From Megalonaias nervosa (lineage: Eukaryota > Mollusca > Bivalvia > Unionida > Unionidae): 64,000 nt of DNA. The position numbers were made by a program, and so were the translations under genes. Of this stretch, positions 9,590 through 18,887 are shown one piece after another (position 1 is the first letter of the stretch; every line of letters starts with the position of its first letter). The stretch spans positions 21,878-85,877 of the forward strand of contig JAECUM010012976.1 of NCBI GenBank assembly GCA_016617855.1, given 5' to 3'. The notes under the pieces were generated by a model. The model was not told the DNA's origin and made no database searches. It saw only the letters and a program-made list of their open reading frames with translations.

Positions 9590-11821
9590 TTGAACCCATA
9601 ACTCAGATCTTGCTTTATCCTTGGCATAATATGGTAATTAGATCACTCCGGTGGCATAGTAGTCTTCGGCATGATGTCTCAGAGCAAGATATCACTATAA
9701 ACTGTCACACAGCAGACATCGTAGCGATATGACTGAAAAATTGTTAAAGCTATGTTAAAATCCAAATCACACACACACACACACAAGGTACTTATCTATG
9801 GTAATGCACCAAGATTAATTTATCATTTCTGTAGAGTCCACATTAAGGCATAAACATTTTGCCTACTGCTGCTGGGTATAATCTTTCTTTGTTTCCTTTA
9901 ACAATGTTTATTTGTGATAATATATATGATAATGTGTAATGCCAGGTAATGCCAAGTGCTTATTCATGTAAGTTTTCTCAACCAGTGACACATTTTGTTC
10001 TCCCTAACAGAAGTGTCAGAGCACTGAAATTCAAAGTAACAACGAGCATGAGCAAAGATCAAACCAGCACTGCATACTAGATAGTCATTATTTTAACTTC
10101 AACTAAGTGGAATTTATGTGGATATAACTATTGTGAATGTTCAAATATAAACTAATATATTTTTGAAAATGAAAGAGTGTAGTATGTATTTTATAAGTTC
10201 CATTTACTATTTTATGTACTGTTTTCTCTTTGACAAAAGCTTCATCTATAGTACAAGTCACATAGGTCATGTAGACATTCAACATTGACTTTTTCAGTAA
10301 TGGGTGTAATTTGTTTTAGAATTTGATTCTACATACCTTGGAGTGGCAAGTATTCACTTCATTTAGATTCTTATACATCCACATTCTTTTGGAAGGTCAT
10401 TATTTAGATGCCCCGAGAAATGCATATGGCAAAATCAATGTTAAAGTACATAGACATTTTTGGACGAAATGAACCTAAAGGTGTGATCAAGTAAATCCAG
10501 ATTGAATGACGCATGCTCTGGTGTCACAATGAAAGCTACGCATATTGAAATTCATACTAGTTTATATTGTGCACATTTTAATGAAAAAAGTAAATGTTAT
10601 CATTTATGGATAATAAATGGAGAGCTACCATTTTTGTTGACACTATATTAGATTAAAAGCAAGACGCCACAGTCACTATTCTGATGGCTGTTGAAGCAGC
10701 ATATTGTGTTTCTTCCGTTGAGCTCAACATGCAGGTCATGGATAATGTGCTATTTTCAAATATGTCATTGTGCAGTAATATCAGAAAATTTTGAGATAAT
10801 GTTTGAGAATATTAGATTCATAATTGCTCAAAAATAATGCCTTTATTTACCTCATTCATAATATGTAGTATATAATTGCTCAGCAGTGTAATATTTTCCA
10901 TTGCTAAGGAGTGTAATATTTTCTCTTGTTCAGGAGTGTAATATTTAACTTAGTTCATGAGTGTAGTATTTTCCTTATGTTATTAAAAATAAGAATACTG
11001 CTTGTTCAATTACACTTTTTTCAAATTACCCATAGTAAATATGAATCTTCATACAAAATTACTTTTCAGTAGACTTGGAAGCTGGATACATTAGATAATG
11101 ACATGGTTGTAGCTACTTTACAGCTGCTGTAACACTGGTATTTCAAAGAGCATTTCCTTTCATTAATAGTTGGTGAAATTCAATAATCAGTGGAATATTG
11201 TGGAAGATATTGAAATGGATGGTGTATCAAGGTGCTTAAATTTGTTTTTGGTTTGTAATCATATTTTTTTATAAAGCAGCCATAATGTCTTATATTTATA
11301 GAAAATTCTTCTCAGGTTTGATTCATCATGCAATAAAGATGTCTTTTTTAGTTCACATGTACTCCAGCACATGCTCATCATTTTAAAATTTAGGTACTCT
11401 GTAACATAAAAGTGAAAAAAGTCAAACTCCAAGAATTTTTGTAATTTTCATATCTTTACTTGCACACTGAATTTTAATGGCAAGGAAATATGATATTATT
11501 CAAATATCACATCTTAATTGTTTCAAGCTTAACATGAAGTTTCTTGATAAAAAAAAATTTCTTTATTAAATGACCCTGTCCCATCATCCATTTCTTTCTT
11601 AATTATTTATTGCATGCATGGCAGCCTCTAATGCAAATGTGTAAAATGTGAGTAAATTTTATTTTCTTCAAATTTTTCAGGAGCGAAATGTGCCAGGAAA
11701 TATTGTCTTATCTTGTGACTACATTGCCAGTGCCAAGAAGTTAGAAACCAGTGAAGTTAGTAAATTGACCACTCGGAATGCATTGAGACTGTTTCCAAAG
11801 CTGTCAAAGCTTATTAAGTAA
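1568..11821 (+). CDS. TATDN3: TATDN3-like TatD family metal-dependent hydrolase (C-terminal three exons)
   Basis: Putative TatD-type deoxyribonuclease. Three exons are seen: 1568-1680 (113 nt), 5525-5605 (81 nt) and 11681-11821 (141 nt with stop TAA). They join in phase. Exon 1 follows a TTTCAG acceptor and supplies the last two bases of a Gly codon, then encodes LLHAFDG, with the TatD family His ligand. Exon 2 encodes [10 protein letters not shown], which contains the conserved metal-binding Asp of the LETDSP motif. Exon 3 encodes the C-terminal helix region with [12 protein letters not shown]. Similarity to animal TATDN3 runs across all three exons, including intron positions I would expect. 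The N-terminal metal-binding half of the protein is missing because the window starts inside the gene. The donor after exon 2 is GTTGGT, weaker than usual. The introns of 3.8 and 6.1 kb are filled with repeats. The family fold and ligands are established knowledge; nuclease activity is inferred. Confidence 0.9.
1681..2670. repeat. Intron with degenerate ~60-70 bp repeats (about 2180-2660)
   Basis: 1681-2180 holds nothing recognisable. From about 2180 the phrases GTTGAATATGGT, GTCCTGGACTAG and GTGTGTGCTTATTA recur at 60-70 bp spacing with many changes and GTAT-rich slippage. This is an old, diverged tandem array. The array resumes with TATGGTATGCCTTGGACTAG after the insertion at 2671-2869. Confidence 0.6.
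2671..2869. mobile_element. MITE-like inverted-repeat element, about 199 bp
   Basis: The two ends are imperfect inverted repeats about 36 bp long. The left arm reads TCACTTATAAG...AACTGCAAACTG; the right arm is its reverse complement with a few changes. A second inner palindrome uses CCCAGATC and GATCTGGG. The 8-mer ATATGGTA flanks both sides (2663-2670 and 2870-2877), as an 8-bp hAT target duplication would. The flank is itself a repeat, so the duplication could be coincidental. The 93-codon plus-strand frame across it is an accident of the palindrome. Confidence 0.6.
2878..3236. other. Intronic DNA, nothing recognised
   Basis: AT-rich sequence between the degenerate repeat and the 41-bp minisatellite. 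The short duplication ATATTTCATTCCCA near 3073 and 3106 is the only structure noticed. Confidence 0.4.
3237..4041. repeat. 41-bp minisatellite, about 15-16 units, interrupted by a MITE
   Basis: The unit reads roughly GATAGCTACTATTGCCTTTG followed by TATCATACCAGTTTGTGTAA/TT. It recurs every 41 bp on both sides of the insertion at 3579-3719. Units differ by a few substitutions, so this is a moderately old array inside a TATDN3 intron. Confidence 0.85.
3579..3719. mobile_element. hAT-type MITE inserted in the 41-bp minisatellite
   Basis: 141 bp, GC-richer than the host array. It begins CAGGGCCATAGAG and ends with GGCCCTG, giving short terminal inverted repeats. It is flanked by TTTGTATC (3571-3578) and TTTGTATT (3720-3727), a 7/8-match 8-bp target duplication. 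Because the surrounding array is regular, the empty site can be read directly from neighbouring units. Confidence 0.75.
4600..4880. repeat. Foldback element, copy 1
   Basis: Shares sequence with 13435-13640, including TTCTTGTAGTGTATTTTT and a following TAAGCCTT-GGTAGAATAA stretch. It contains inverted arms beginning TACTGCATTTGTATG (about 4697) and ending CTTACAAATGCAATAACC (about 4827). It is bounded by a direct repeat of about 35 bp: ATGCAGAGAATTGAGTT occurs near 4625 and again near 4850. Confidence 0.65.
4881..7144. other. Intronic DNA around TATDN3 exon 2; low-complexity tract
   Basis: Apart from the 81-nt exon at 5525-5605 no coding or RNA feature was found. Around 7090-7125 a C/CA-rich low-complexity tract occurs. 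Confidence 0.4.
5525..5605 (+). CDS. TATDN3: TATDN3-like coding exon (LETDSP motif)
   Basis: 27 whole codons between an AAG acceptor at 5522-5524 and a GTTGGT donor at 5606. The residues KQKLVKELP and [12 protein letters not shown] match the family's most conserved block, including the catalytic-site Asp. Confidence 0.9.
7146..7374 (-). mobile_element. tRNA-derived SINE (CAA-tail family), internally deleted
   Basis: Minus-strand copy of the SINE seen complete at 22646-22910. Read on the - strand it starts with the tRNA-like GGGGCCCCAAGTGGCCGAGT head, has the shared central block AGAAAGCTTGCCAGTAGCTT and ends in a (CAA)n tail. About 25 bp containing the B-box-like GGTTCGAGTCTC are missing. 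Flanks ATAAGAAAGG and ATAAAAAGG may be a diverged target duplication. Confidence 0.8.
7375..8024. other. Unassigned sequence upstream of the DIRS remnant
   Basis: GC is somewhat higher than in the flanking introns. No frame gave a recognisable family. It may be the upstream part of the DIRS-like element that begins near 8025, but nothing in it shows this. Confidence 0.3.
8025..8990 (+). pseudogene. DIRS-like retrotransposon reverse transcriptase remnant
   Basis: A decayed RT that shifts frame several times. In order along the + strand I see a [10 protein letters not shown] segment with the [11 protein letters not shown] motif near 8030-8130, then [20 protein letters not shown] near 8262-8320, then [15 protein letters not shown] and [14 protein letters not shown] blocks at 8400-8520, then [20 protein letters not shown] at about 8695-8740. 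This block order is that of DIRS-type RT domains (plough-back order of [20 protein letters not shown], FQGxxYQF, NWDKS). The catalytic-box area around 8560-8640 is not readable in one frame. The element is inactive. No tyrosine recombinase or split repeats were found nearby. Confidence 0.75.
9187..9231. repeat. 13-bp perfect hairpin
   Basis: GTTCACATCTGCA at the left is exactly complementary to TGCAGATGTGAAC at the right, with a 19-nt loop. The loop contains CACAAGGTATTT, which recurs just after the hairpin and forms the left flank of the SINE at 9251. Confidence 0.7.
9251..9582 (+). mobile_element. tRNA-headed SINE (second family) with CA-repeat tail
   Basis: Starts CTGCTCCGGTGGCCTCGTGG (A-box-like TGGCCTCGTGG) and has a B-box-like GGTTGCGGATTTAAACCC about 45 bp on. 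The body contains GGCATGATGCCCCAGTGCTA and GTAGCGATATGACTG, then TTGTTAAAGCTAAGTTAAAA and a (CA)n tail. No anticodon-arm structure of a functional tRNA is kept. Confidence 0.8.
9643..9785 (+). mobile_element. Second, internally deleted SINE copy of the same family
   Basis: Begins ATCACTCCGGTGGCATAGTA, then jumps straight to the distal body (GGCATGATGTCTCAGAGC, GTAGCGATATGACTG, TTGTTAAAGCTATGTT) and a (CA)n tail. About 190 bp of the middle are lost. CACAAGGTATTTA before the first copy and CACAAGGTACTTA after this one look like one target duplication enclosing both copies. Confidence 0.75.
9790..10870. other. Intronic DNA, nothing recognised
   Basis: AT-rich. The 60-codon minus frame at 10103-10285 has no family features. 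Confidence 0.4.
10878..10975. repeat. Degenerate ~27-bp tandem repeat, four units
   Basis: The core AGTGTAATATTTT recurs four times with spacing of about 26-30 bp and variable linkers (GCTCAGC, GCTAAGG, TTCAGG, TTCATG). Confidence 0.65.
11681..11821 (+). CDS. TATDN3: TATDN3-like terminal coding exon
   Basis: Acceptor AATTTTTCAG just before 11681; 46 codons then TAA at 11819-11821. It ends [11 protein letters not shown], as expected for the TATDN3 C-terminus. No AATAAA was noticed within 1 kb downstream, so the 3' UTR end is not placed. Confidence 0.9.
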   Translation, partial: ERNVPGNIVLSCDYIASAKKLETSEVSKLTTRNALRLFPKLSKLIK

Positions 11822-13434
11822 TTTTATTGGTCAAAATCAGTTCTGGCTTATGGACTGATGAGGTTGGTCCATCTGTCTGTCTAGCATCAACACTCCATCA
11901 GGTTTTGCATTAAGGTCATTTTCTCGACATTATACATTATGGAGTCTCAATATTCTGCATTTTCCCTAATGAATCCTCCCTTTAAAATTAAAAAGTACAT
12001 GAAAACCGTGCGCAGTTGATTTGCTTTAAGTGTAATGAAGCCAATAATCATTAAAATGATAACATCTGATGTAAGCTACATGTCATTTATGACCAAAATA
12101 TTGTTTACATATTGATTATAATATAAATGCATTGGCATGTGTGATCATGTGCAAAACATGAGCAGTGGCCAGTTTGTTTGCAGAATATGTGCATCAATAC
12201 TGCTATAAATTACTCTATTGCAAAATCATACGTAGACACTACAGAACTTTATTTCTTTTTTAACCATATTTGTTTCAATCAATTTCTAGGCAAAGTGCAA
12301 ATTGTTTTGAACTGAGAGGCACAAATGTCTGGGAAACAGTTAAGTCACATTACCATTTTCATTGAATTTATAAGGTAGACCATAAACCAGATTTAAGTAC
12401 ATGTCACAAACTTCCATTGTAGTGCTGTATTCATCTATTATTATATGCTCATTTTTTTCTCCGTTAACTTTACATTGTCAGAATCGTGCAATATTTTGCG
12501 ATACTGAACTCTCGCGCTGAATTCATACTGAATTCACGCGAACAAAGGAACTACTTTCTGTTGTGAACAAACAATTTGTTTCTGAATGAACTAAAGCAGA
12601 TGTTTAGTGGAATGCCACATACCAGCTGCTTTGGCACATTCCACGCCAACTTTTTTGATACAATGTTTCAGATTTAGGCTAGCTATAGACGCCAGACAGG
12701 GTCCTTACAAATAACATGCAAGTTACAAGACATAAACTGTCTTCTTTAGCTGGTAATAAAAATGGCAAAAATATACTCACAGTTTTACATCCTGAATGTC
12801 CTCAAAATGTACTTTCTTAGTTCTGCAAATCGGAATTACATGAGCCATGTCATGGGTTCTCAAGCTTGATTACACATTTCAAAATTGTACTGTAATTTTG
12901 ACTATATTCCAAGTGCAATTACATCCTCCTTACTGCACTCAAAATGAAATAAACATTAAATTCCACAGCGTCTTTTAGATAATTGCAATTGAAAGACTTC
13001 ATATTTTTCCCACATTATGATCTGAATCATTCAATGACAGAATAGAAACACGCATGCTGATGTCAACACACTTCTGCCTCGCTGCTTCAGTATGATGTAT
13101 TTCATGTAGAATTGGCACAGACACTGAAATCGACGTACTTCATGTAAATAAATCCAGTTCATAATCACGAAATTTCATCGAATCGACAAAAATACCAAAA
13201 TCTATTCATTCCAGATCAAATGGAAAAGTTGTTGCAATTGTCATTCATTCACAGTATGACTCCAGATTTCAATTTTAAGTAGACCAAAATGCCATTTTCT
13301 TTCGAAACTTGCATCTAGCGCACGATCAACTTCAAATTTATCTGAGCGGAGTTACGTGCTCATTAATAATGTTGTTGTGTATTGATGAATCTGCGTTTGT
13401 GTATTTAGTTTGAAATATGGCATACATTCAATTA
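11822..13434. other. Downstream of TATDN3, no gene seen
   Basis: Probable 3' UTR and intergenic DNA. A small palindromic spot with two GAATTC sites flanked by CGCG lies near 12508-12543. An AATAAA occurs near 12949, too far away to be assigned safely. Confidence 0.4.
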
Positions 13435-13640
13435 CTTTGTTTCTTGTAGTGTATTTTTGTTTATATATTTAAGCCTTGGGTAGAATAAGTAAATGAGCAT
13501 ATAATAAAAAGGTTACTGCATTTGTATGGGAAAATATGAACTCGTTTTGTCGGATGGATATACTGCACTCCCAAGGTCGTGCAGTATACACATCCGAAAA
13601 ACTCATTCATTTTTTCCCATACAAATGCAGTAACCTATAA
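13435..13640. mobile_element. Foldback/MITE element, copy 2, with 24-bp perfect stem
   Basis: From 13511 to 13635 the DNA folds on itself. The 24 outer bases of each arm (GGTTACTGCATTTGTATGGG...) are exactly complementary, and the inner part pairs with mismatches around TCGGATGGATATACTGCA and its complement. The sequence upstream (TTCTTGTAGTGTATTTTT... GGTAGAATAA) is shared with copy 1 at 4600-4880, so both belong to one family. Confidence 0.75.
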
Positions 13641-15915
13641 TTACAATTAACCATTCTGTCTTTAGCAATAATGGATGCATAGTCAGTTCAAACGTTTGTA
13701 TTGGTTATCTGTTGTAAAAACCCACAAACCCACACCATGCCAGTGATCTCATCATGAAATAAAAATCACCCTGCTTTCACTGCAACATGCTAGGTAATGC
13801 AGTAAATGGTTTGTCTGTCAATTAACAATGTATAATGACCAGGGTGAATTAGGTCTGTATCTTTTCATTTTAATAGGTTATTTGCATTTTCCAGATTTAT
13901 AATTAATCATATAGTTTTTATCAACTTTAAAGTTCATATCTTTTATTCATGCTACTGTTATTAAACCCACAAACAGTGCCAACTGTGCCACATTCAGAGA
14001 TCTTGTTATCTGCTAACCTTAGCACATGTTACATTTTTTTGTTAATCAAGTTGAATTTTAGCTCAAAATAAATTTACTGAGTAAGTGTTATCATTGCTAA
14101 CTTTACAGTTTATAAGCACGATTAAGTATGTGCTACTTTAAAGTTAACTTTTCAGTTTATATGCTACAAGATTACATGTGAACTTCAAATCTAAATGATA
14201 ATGTTTATGATGTATTGTGTTTGCTTTATAATTTTTGGGGGATGATAATAAATATTAATAAAGAATCAAATATATATACAGTACTTATGAGTATTTGTAC
14301 TTAATCCTATTTGATTCCAATTAAAGTTCAGCTTCAGAATCAGTGATCATTGTTATTTGTGCGTAGGTAATTTGTGATTTGTTTATAAAAAGTTTTTTAT
14401 GAGTATCGACAAGGTCTTGAGATATATTTAATCCTAAAATGCTGATATGATGAAATGAATTCCATGATTCTACCTGCAAAAATAGTGATAGTCATTTGCA
14501 TTTTTGTGGGATTTTCCAATGTCCTCTTATCTCTGAATGGCTGTTGAGGAGGATACATCCAGTATAATAGCACATGCTTTGATGTCATAGAAACTTCTAG
14601 AAAATGCATTTTATTAGATGGGATATTCGCATCAGGTGGTGCTATGAATTGACCATGTTTACTACAGGCATCTAAAAGGTCTTGTACGGAGATATGGCAA
14701 GAATCCAGTAGAGGTGTTAAAACACACTTCATTGAAATGAAGTACAGGTGTCCTTGAATGTATTTATGGGCAAAGGGATAATTTAATCTGTTTGAAGTCT
14801 AGTTCATTTTTGTACTAATGTCTTCAGTCAGAAGAAAACATGATTCAGCTCAGTAGTTGGTGTACTGCACTCATTACCAAAAGAGTCAGGGTTTGAATAC
14901 TACCACTGAATCAACCCAGGTCATATACTGTGGTGTGTTCCTAGGCAAGGCACTTTATTTCATTTGCCTTAGCACTGAATAACATTCTTGTGTTGCTACA
15001 CTGTAAACACCAAAGTAAACCCAACTCAAACCTTTGGTCGTAATACACGTATCTTCACATGCTACCTTACATGATCTACCTGTAATATAACACATATATC
15101 TTGGCATTCAATGTATCATTGTTCAAGATTTGACATTATTTTTTATTAGACTAAAAGCACAACAAAATCAATTCTACCAAAATATCCTTTTTTTTTTAAC
15201 AAAGGATGAATAAATCTGAAAAGTTACCAAATCTGTTACAAATCCACAAGCTATGAAAAATTCCCATTTTGCAAGAAAATCCACCATGGTTACCAAGCCA
15301 TTTTGCAGAGAGAAGATATTTTGTTTCTATATTACAGACATCATTTACTGAGAGCAGCCTAGATACTTGAGATATATTGTTGTATCACATGTATGTTGCT
15401 ACAATTTCATTCTTAGCAAAACATGAACCAATCGAGTTTGGATACATAATTTCTTTAGAATGACACTAATATAATTAAACAGTTTAGAGAGTTATAATTC
15501 ATTCCAAGCAGGATTTCAAACCATGCATGAGTAATAGCCCCTGTTGCCTAGCCCTCTTGCACCAGTACCCTAACCTATATAGTCATGTGTTCACCACACA
15601 ATAAAAGATGGAACAAGATCAAAGGTAAGGACTTTGATGTACATTTAATGCTCAGCTATATACACAAACCAACTGATCTCTATTTCAAAGTGCAAGTTAT
15701 ATACTTGAAATTATAAATTATAATAATAAATTGATGCCTATGAAGCTATTAAAAGAAAGGACAGCTCTTATCATTGGATATATGTATATGTTATTTTTGG
15801 ATACATGATTATGTGAAACAAATGTACTGAGAATTACATCAATACAATATATATTTTATTTTAGGCTGGTCTTAATCCTGAACCATTAGTAAGATCAAAA
15901 GCAAGAATGGATATA
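13641..15915. other. Intergenic DNA; one unassigned 111-codon minus frame (14397-14732)
   Basis: AT-rich, without recognisable repeats. The minus-strand frame at 14397-14732 starts with ATG and reads MKCVLTPLLDSCHISVQDLL. It matches no family I know, and no flanking splice sites or homologous pieces were found. It may be chance. Confidence 0.3.
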
Positions 15916-16189
15916 CAGGGATGGTCCTGGCTTTTAAAAGGTTGTCGCCAAAAAAATCGCCAACCTCAATATTTTGTCGCCAATTTTCAAAAAATGTCGC
16001 CAGAACAAGTAGTGAATATTTTTCCAAGTCTATTAATGTAATAGACAAAGAAAATTGAAAAAGATAGGATAGTTATTACTTTATTGACAACAATCTATAA
16101 TATTACAAAATAAATCATTACATGATTGTTTTGCACTATTAAAATGTTATAGAATGTCACATGATGATCGGTCGCGATTTTAGAGCTGC

Positions 16190-16400
16190 TCACTTGTTGA
16201 ATGCAGTTTCAAAGTTTAATTCTTCACATCTGTACATGCTGATTCTCACTAAATTCTCTAGAGTTCAGATGCCGAGTTTATAAGTGATGTCAGTTTTTAT
16301 GAGGTTCATCTTACTGAATCCACATTCACAGTCTTCAGTGCTGACAGGTGACACCAGTAGTACTTTTACTAATAGCTGCCATCTTCGCTACTTCCATGGT
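16190..16400 (-). pseudogene. hAT transposase C-terminal (dimerisation) remnant
   Basis: The minus frame reads through the hallmark block VSTEDCECGFSKMNLIKT, then meets a TGA and continues with TLENLVRISMYRCEELNF. The conserved C-x-R-x-F-S pattern has lost its Arg (CECGFS). It is the 3' end of the transposase of the surrounding hAT element. Confidence 0.75.
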
Positions 16401-17864
16401 CTTTGCATCCCGCATCACCGTTAGTGCATAGGTATGAATGTTGTCACCTGAACAAAAAAATAATATCTACTTTCAGACATCTAGAGTGTCTCGCTCATTT
16501 TTTTTAAATAGAAACATCAGGTATTAAGCAAATCTATATTATGTACATTATTTTCCAAATAATAGTTTTGTAAGGAACTTTAATGACATTTTAATACTAA
16601 AATCCCATGATCGTACTTTGTAATGTAAGATAAGTGACGTATAATGCAACCCTCGATTTCATGCATTCAGTAATTCAATGCCCCCCCCCATTTTATGGCT
16701 AGCTTCACAAAGTACATCTCCATCAACAGTAGTTCAGAAATTTATTTTTGCCACGCTTTACATGCTATGCTTATAGTGAATTGCTTCCTAAATCCCAAGA
16801 ATGATCACTGAATGCTGTCCAATTTTTTCTCAACAAGAAAACTAGGATCTCCATTCCCACCAATGAAACTTACACGAGTCAACACCTGGCATTATTGTAC
16901 CGTATATATAACCATTAATTACCATCATTAAATTAAAAGAAGGAGTGAAGAAACATATCACAGAGCATATGTGCCTCCCCCTCCAAAAAAAAAAAAAATT
17001 CGGAAAAAATTTGTTATTGAGTCCACAGGGTTATATGCATATACTAGTTAACAATAAGGAAATAAGGTGGGATATAAAATGTGGGAAATAGTTATCACAT
17101 GCATGGTACCTTGAGACAACACTTAAATTGTAAACATAAATTCACACCCATTTTAGGCATTGTTAGTTATAACAAAAAAGGACATGGCTTATTTGTGAAT
17201 CAGTTGGTAGTGCTTTCACTCCCTGTAGAACAGGTGGTTTCCTTGAAGTATGTCAAAGAGGTTTAAGTCTAACCTTGAGCTATTGTATAGAATATGAAAT
17301 GGGGGCATGGGGTGGTGGTGGTAATAACGCACTCCACAGGGAGAAACGGCGTGTCCTTTTTGAGAATTTCATGTGTATTGGACCCAATAGATCGAAGAAT
17401 ATTTAGTGAAAACGATGCTTAAATATGCCTCAAAAAACTTCCCAATGGTAGGTCCCAATCTGCGTGTTTTTGGATTCAATCTCCCGACTTGGCTTTTGAA
17501 AAAAATTATTTTTTGCATGACACGCTAGAATAACTGTACAGTATTAACTAAATTTATTCAACAACTATTTGAATTCTTTGGAAATTAATTAATTCTTTCT
17601 GTACAGTTGAAACTTCAACACAGAGAGGGAATTTTTTGTTGGAACGTATTCAGATTTATTGGAACTACTGGAATTGATAGGACTTGTAGGAAAGAGGAAT
17701 TCATTCACCATGCTGTAAATCAATATAATTCTTTCACTCCTGTATTTTGAGAAATAAATTAATTTCAATTATGCAAAACTTGTTTGTTTTGCTATTTCTT
17801 GTTGCGTAGTTTAAATCCCTGCAGTCGTAACATGAGATTGACGGCAAAAGTAAAAGATCAATGA

Positions 17865-18078
17865 GCAAAATTAACATATGTTACTTACCCCACCTGGAGT
17901 CATGTTTGGTGACACACTCATTCTTCAAAATATCACAGCCAGCTGTAAATGAATTGATGACTTATGCCTTGGTACATATATCACAGAACATCTGCTTTAA
18001 CTTTGTATCATATGTCAGCCACAGATGCCCAAGCCAAGTTTCCAGCTGTCGAGAAATTTTCAGGAACTTTTGACCCGT
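17865..18078 (-). pseudogene. hAT transposase N-terminal zinc-finger remnant
   Basis: The minus frame encodes a W-L-x-Y-D segment, then C-D-I-C, an in-frame TAG, a NSFTAGCD block and ECVTKHDS. This spacing of C-x2-C, ...G-C... and ...K-H-x-x-S is that of TTF-type/BED-like fingers found at the front of ZMYM/KIAA1586-like hAT transposases. Confidence 0.65.
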
Positions 18079-18838
18079 TCATCATGATGTGGTGTTGCAC
18101 ATGAAGCATTACTACCATCACTACATGTATATTGGACTGCCAGGCATAACATCAGGTTCAGTGACTGTGTTGTCTGATGAATTTGCACTAAATCCAAATG
18201 CTGTTAATTTTGTTAACTTACTCAGAGGATGAGATGATGAACCATGGAACGTCTAACTTACGTTTACCCATGATAATGTTGCACTTTTGAAAGTATATAA
18301 TTCTGATTGAGATTTTTTTCCATTTGCTTTGTATCTATACACAGCAATCATTACTTCAAAGGTAATCATTTGCTCTGAAGTTTTGGCAAAACTATTGTAT
18401 TGGTATATTTAAAAAACACCACCAGATTAGCCGTCGTTCAGTTAATTGTAGCTGTTCCTGTTCACGTCTTCAGAGGTCGGTCAATTGTAGGTAATGTCCG
18501 GTATCATGACTGAGTGTATCACAGCATACAGTACTCAAGCCAGATGTCAACATAAGCGGATTATAATGTAACAACGTACTGTAAAGATGGGTTTGTCAAT
18601 ACGAACAAAGGATTTGTTTATGTAACAGATAGATTAGAGTGCATTGTGTATCCAAGTTTGTGGCTTCCTTTCGTGGTCTCTTTGAATTTCTCCACTCCAA
18701 ATCCATGATTGTATGTACAAATTAAACAGCCAAAAAGGCTGTCGCCAAAAATATCGCCAGATGGTATATTTTGTCGCCAATAAGGAAAAAAAATTGCAAT
18801 TTGCAACATTGGTGAAGCCCAGGACAATCCCTGGAGAT

Positions 18839-18840
<2 letters not shown>

Positions 18841-18882
<42 letters not shown>
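18841..18882. repeat. (TA)n microsatellite
   Basis: About 21 TA dinucleotides directly after the right end of the hAT element. Confidence 0.95.

Positions 18883-18883
<1 letters not shown>

Positions 18884-18887
<4 letters not shown>

Larger units (their letters stand above)
15916..18833 (-). mobile_element. hAT transposon, 2.9 kb, decayed
   Basis: Ends are inverted: CAGGGATGGTCCTGG at 15916 and, read from the right, CAGGGATTGTCCTGG ending at 18833. Between them a minus-strand hAT transposase can be read in pieces. The C-terminal dimerisation region lies at about 16190-16380, with SPVSTEDCECGFSKMNLIKT and, after an in-frame stop, LENLVRISMYRCEEL. An N-terminal TTF/BED-like zinc finger lies at about 17865-18078, with WLTYDTKLKQMFCDIC and a following GCDILKNECVTKH. 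The middle is unreadable or deleted. An 8-bp target duplication is not clear: TGGATATA versus GAGATAGA next to a TA microsatellite. Confidence 0.75.

Noticed and set aside
14397..14732. 111-codon minus-strand ORF as a host gene
   Set aside because: No recognisable domain, splice context or neighbouring exons; kept only as an unassigned frame.
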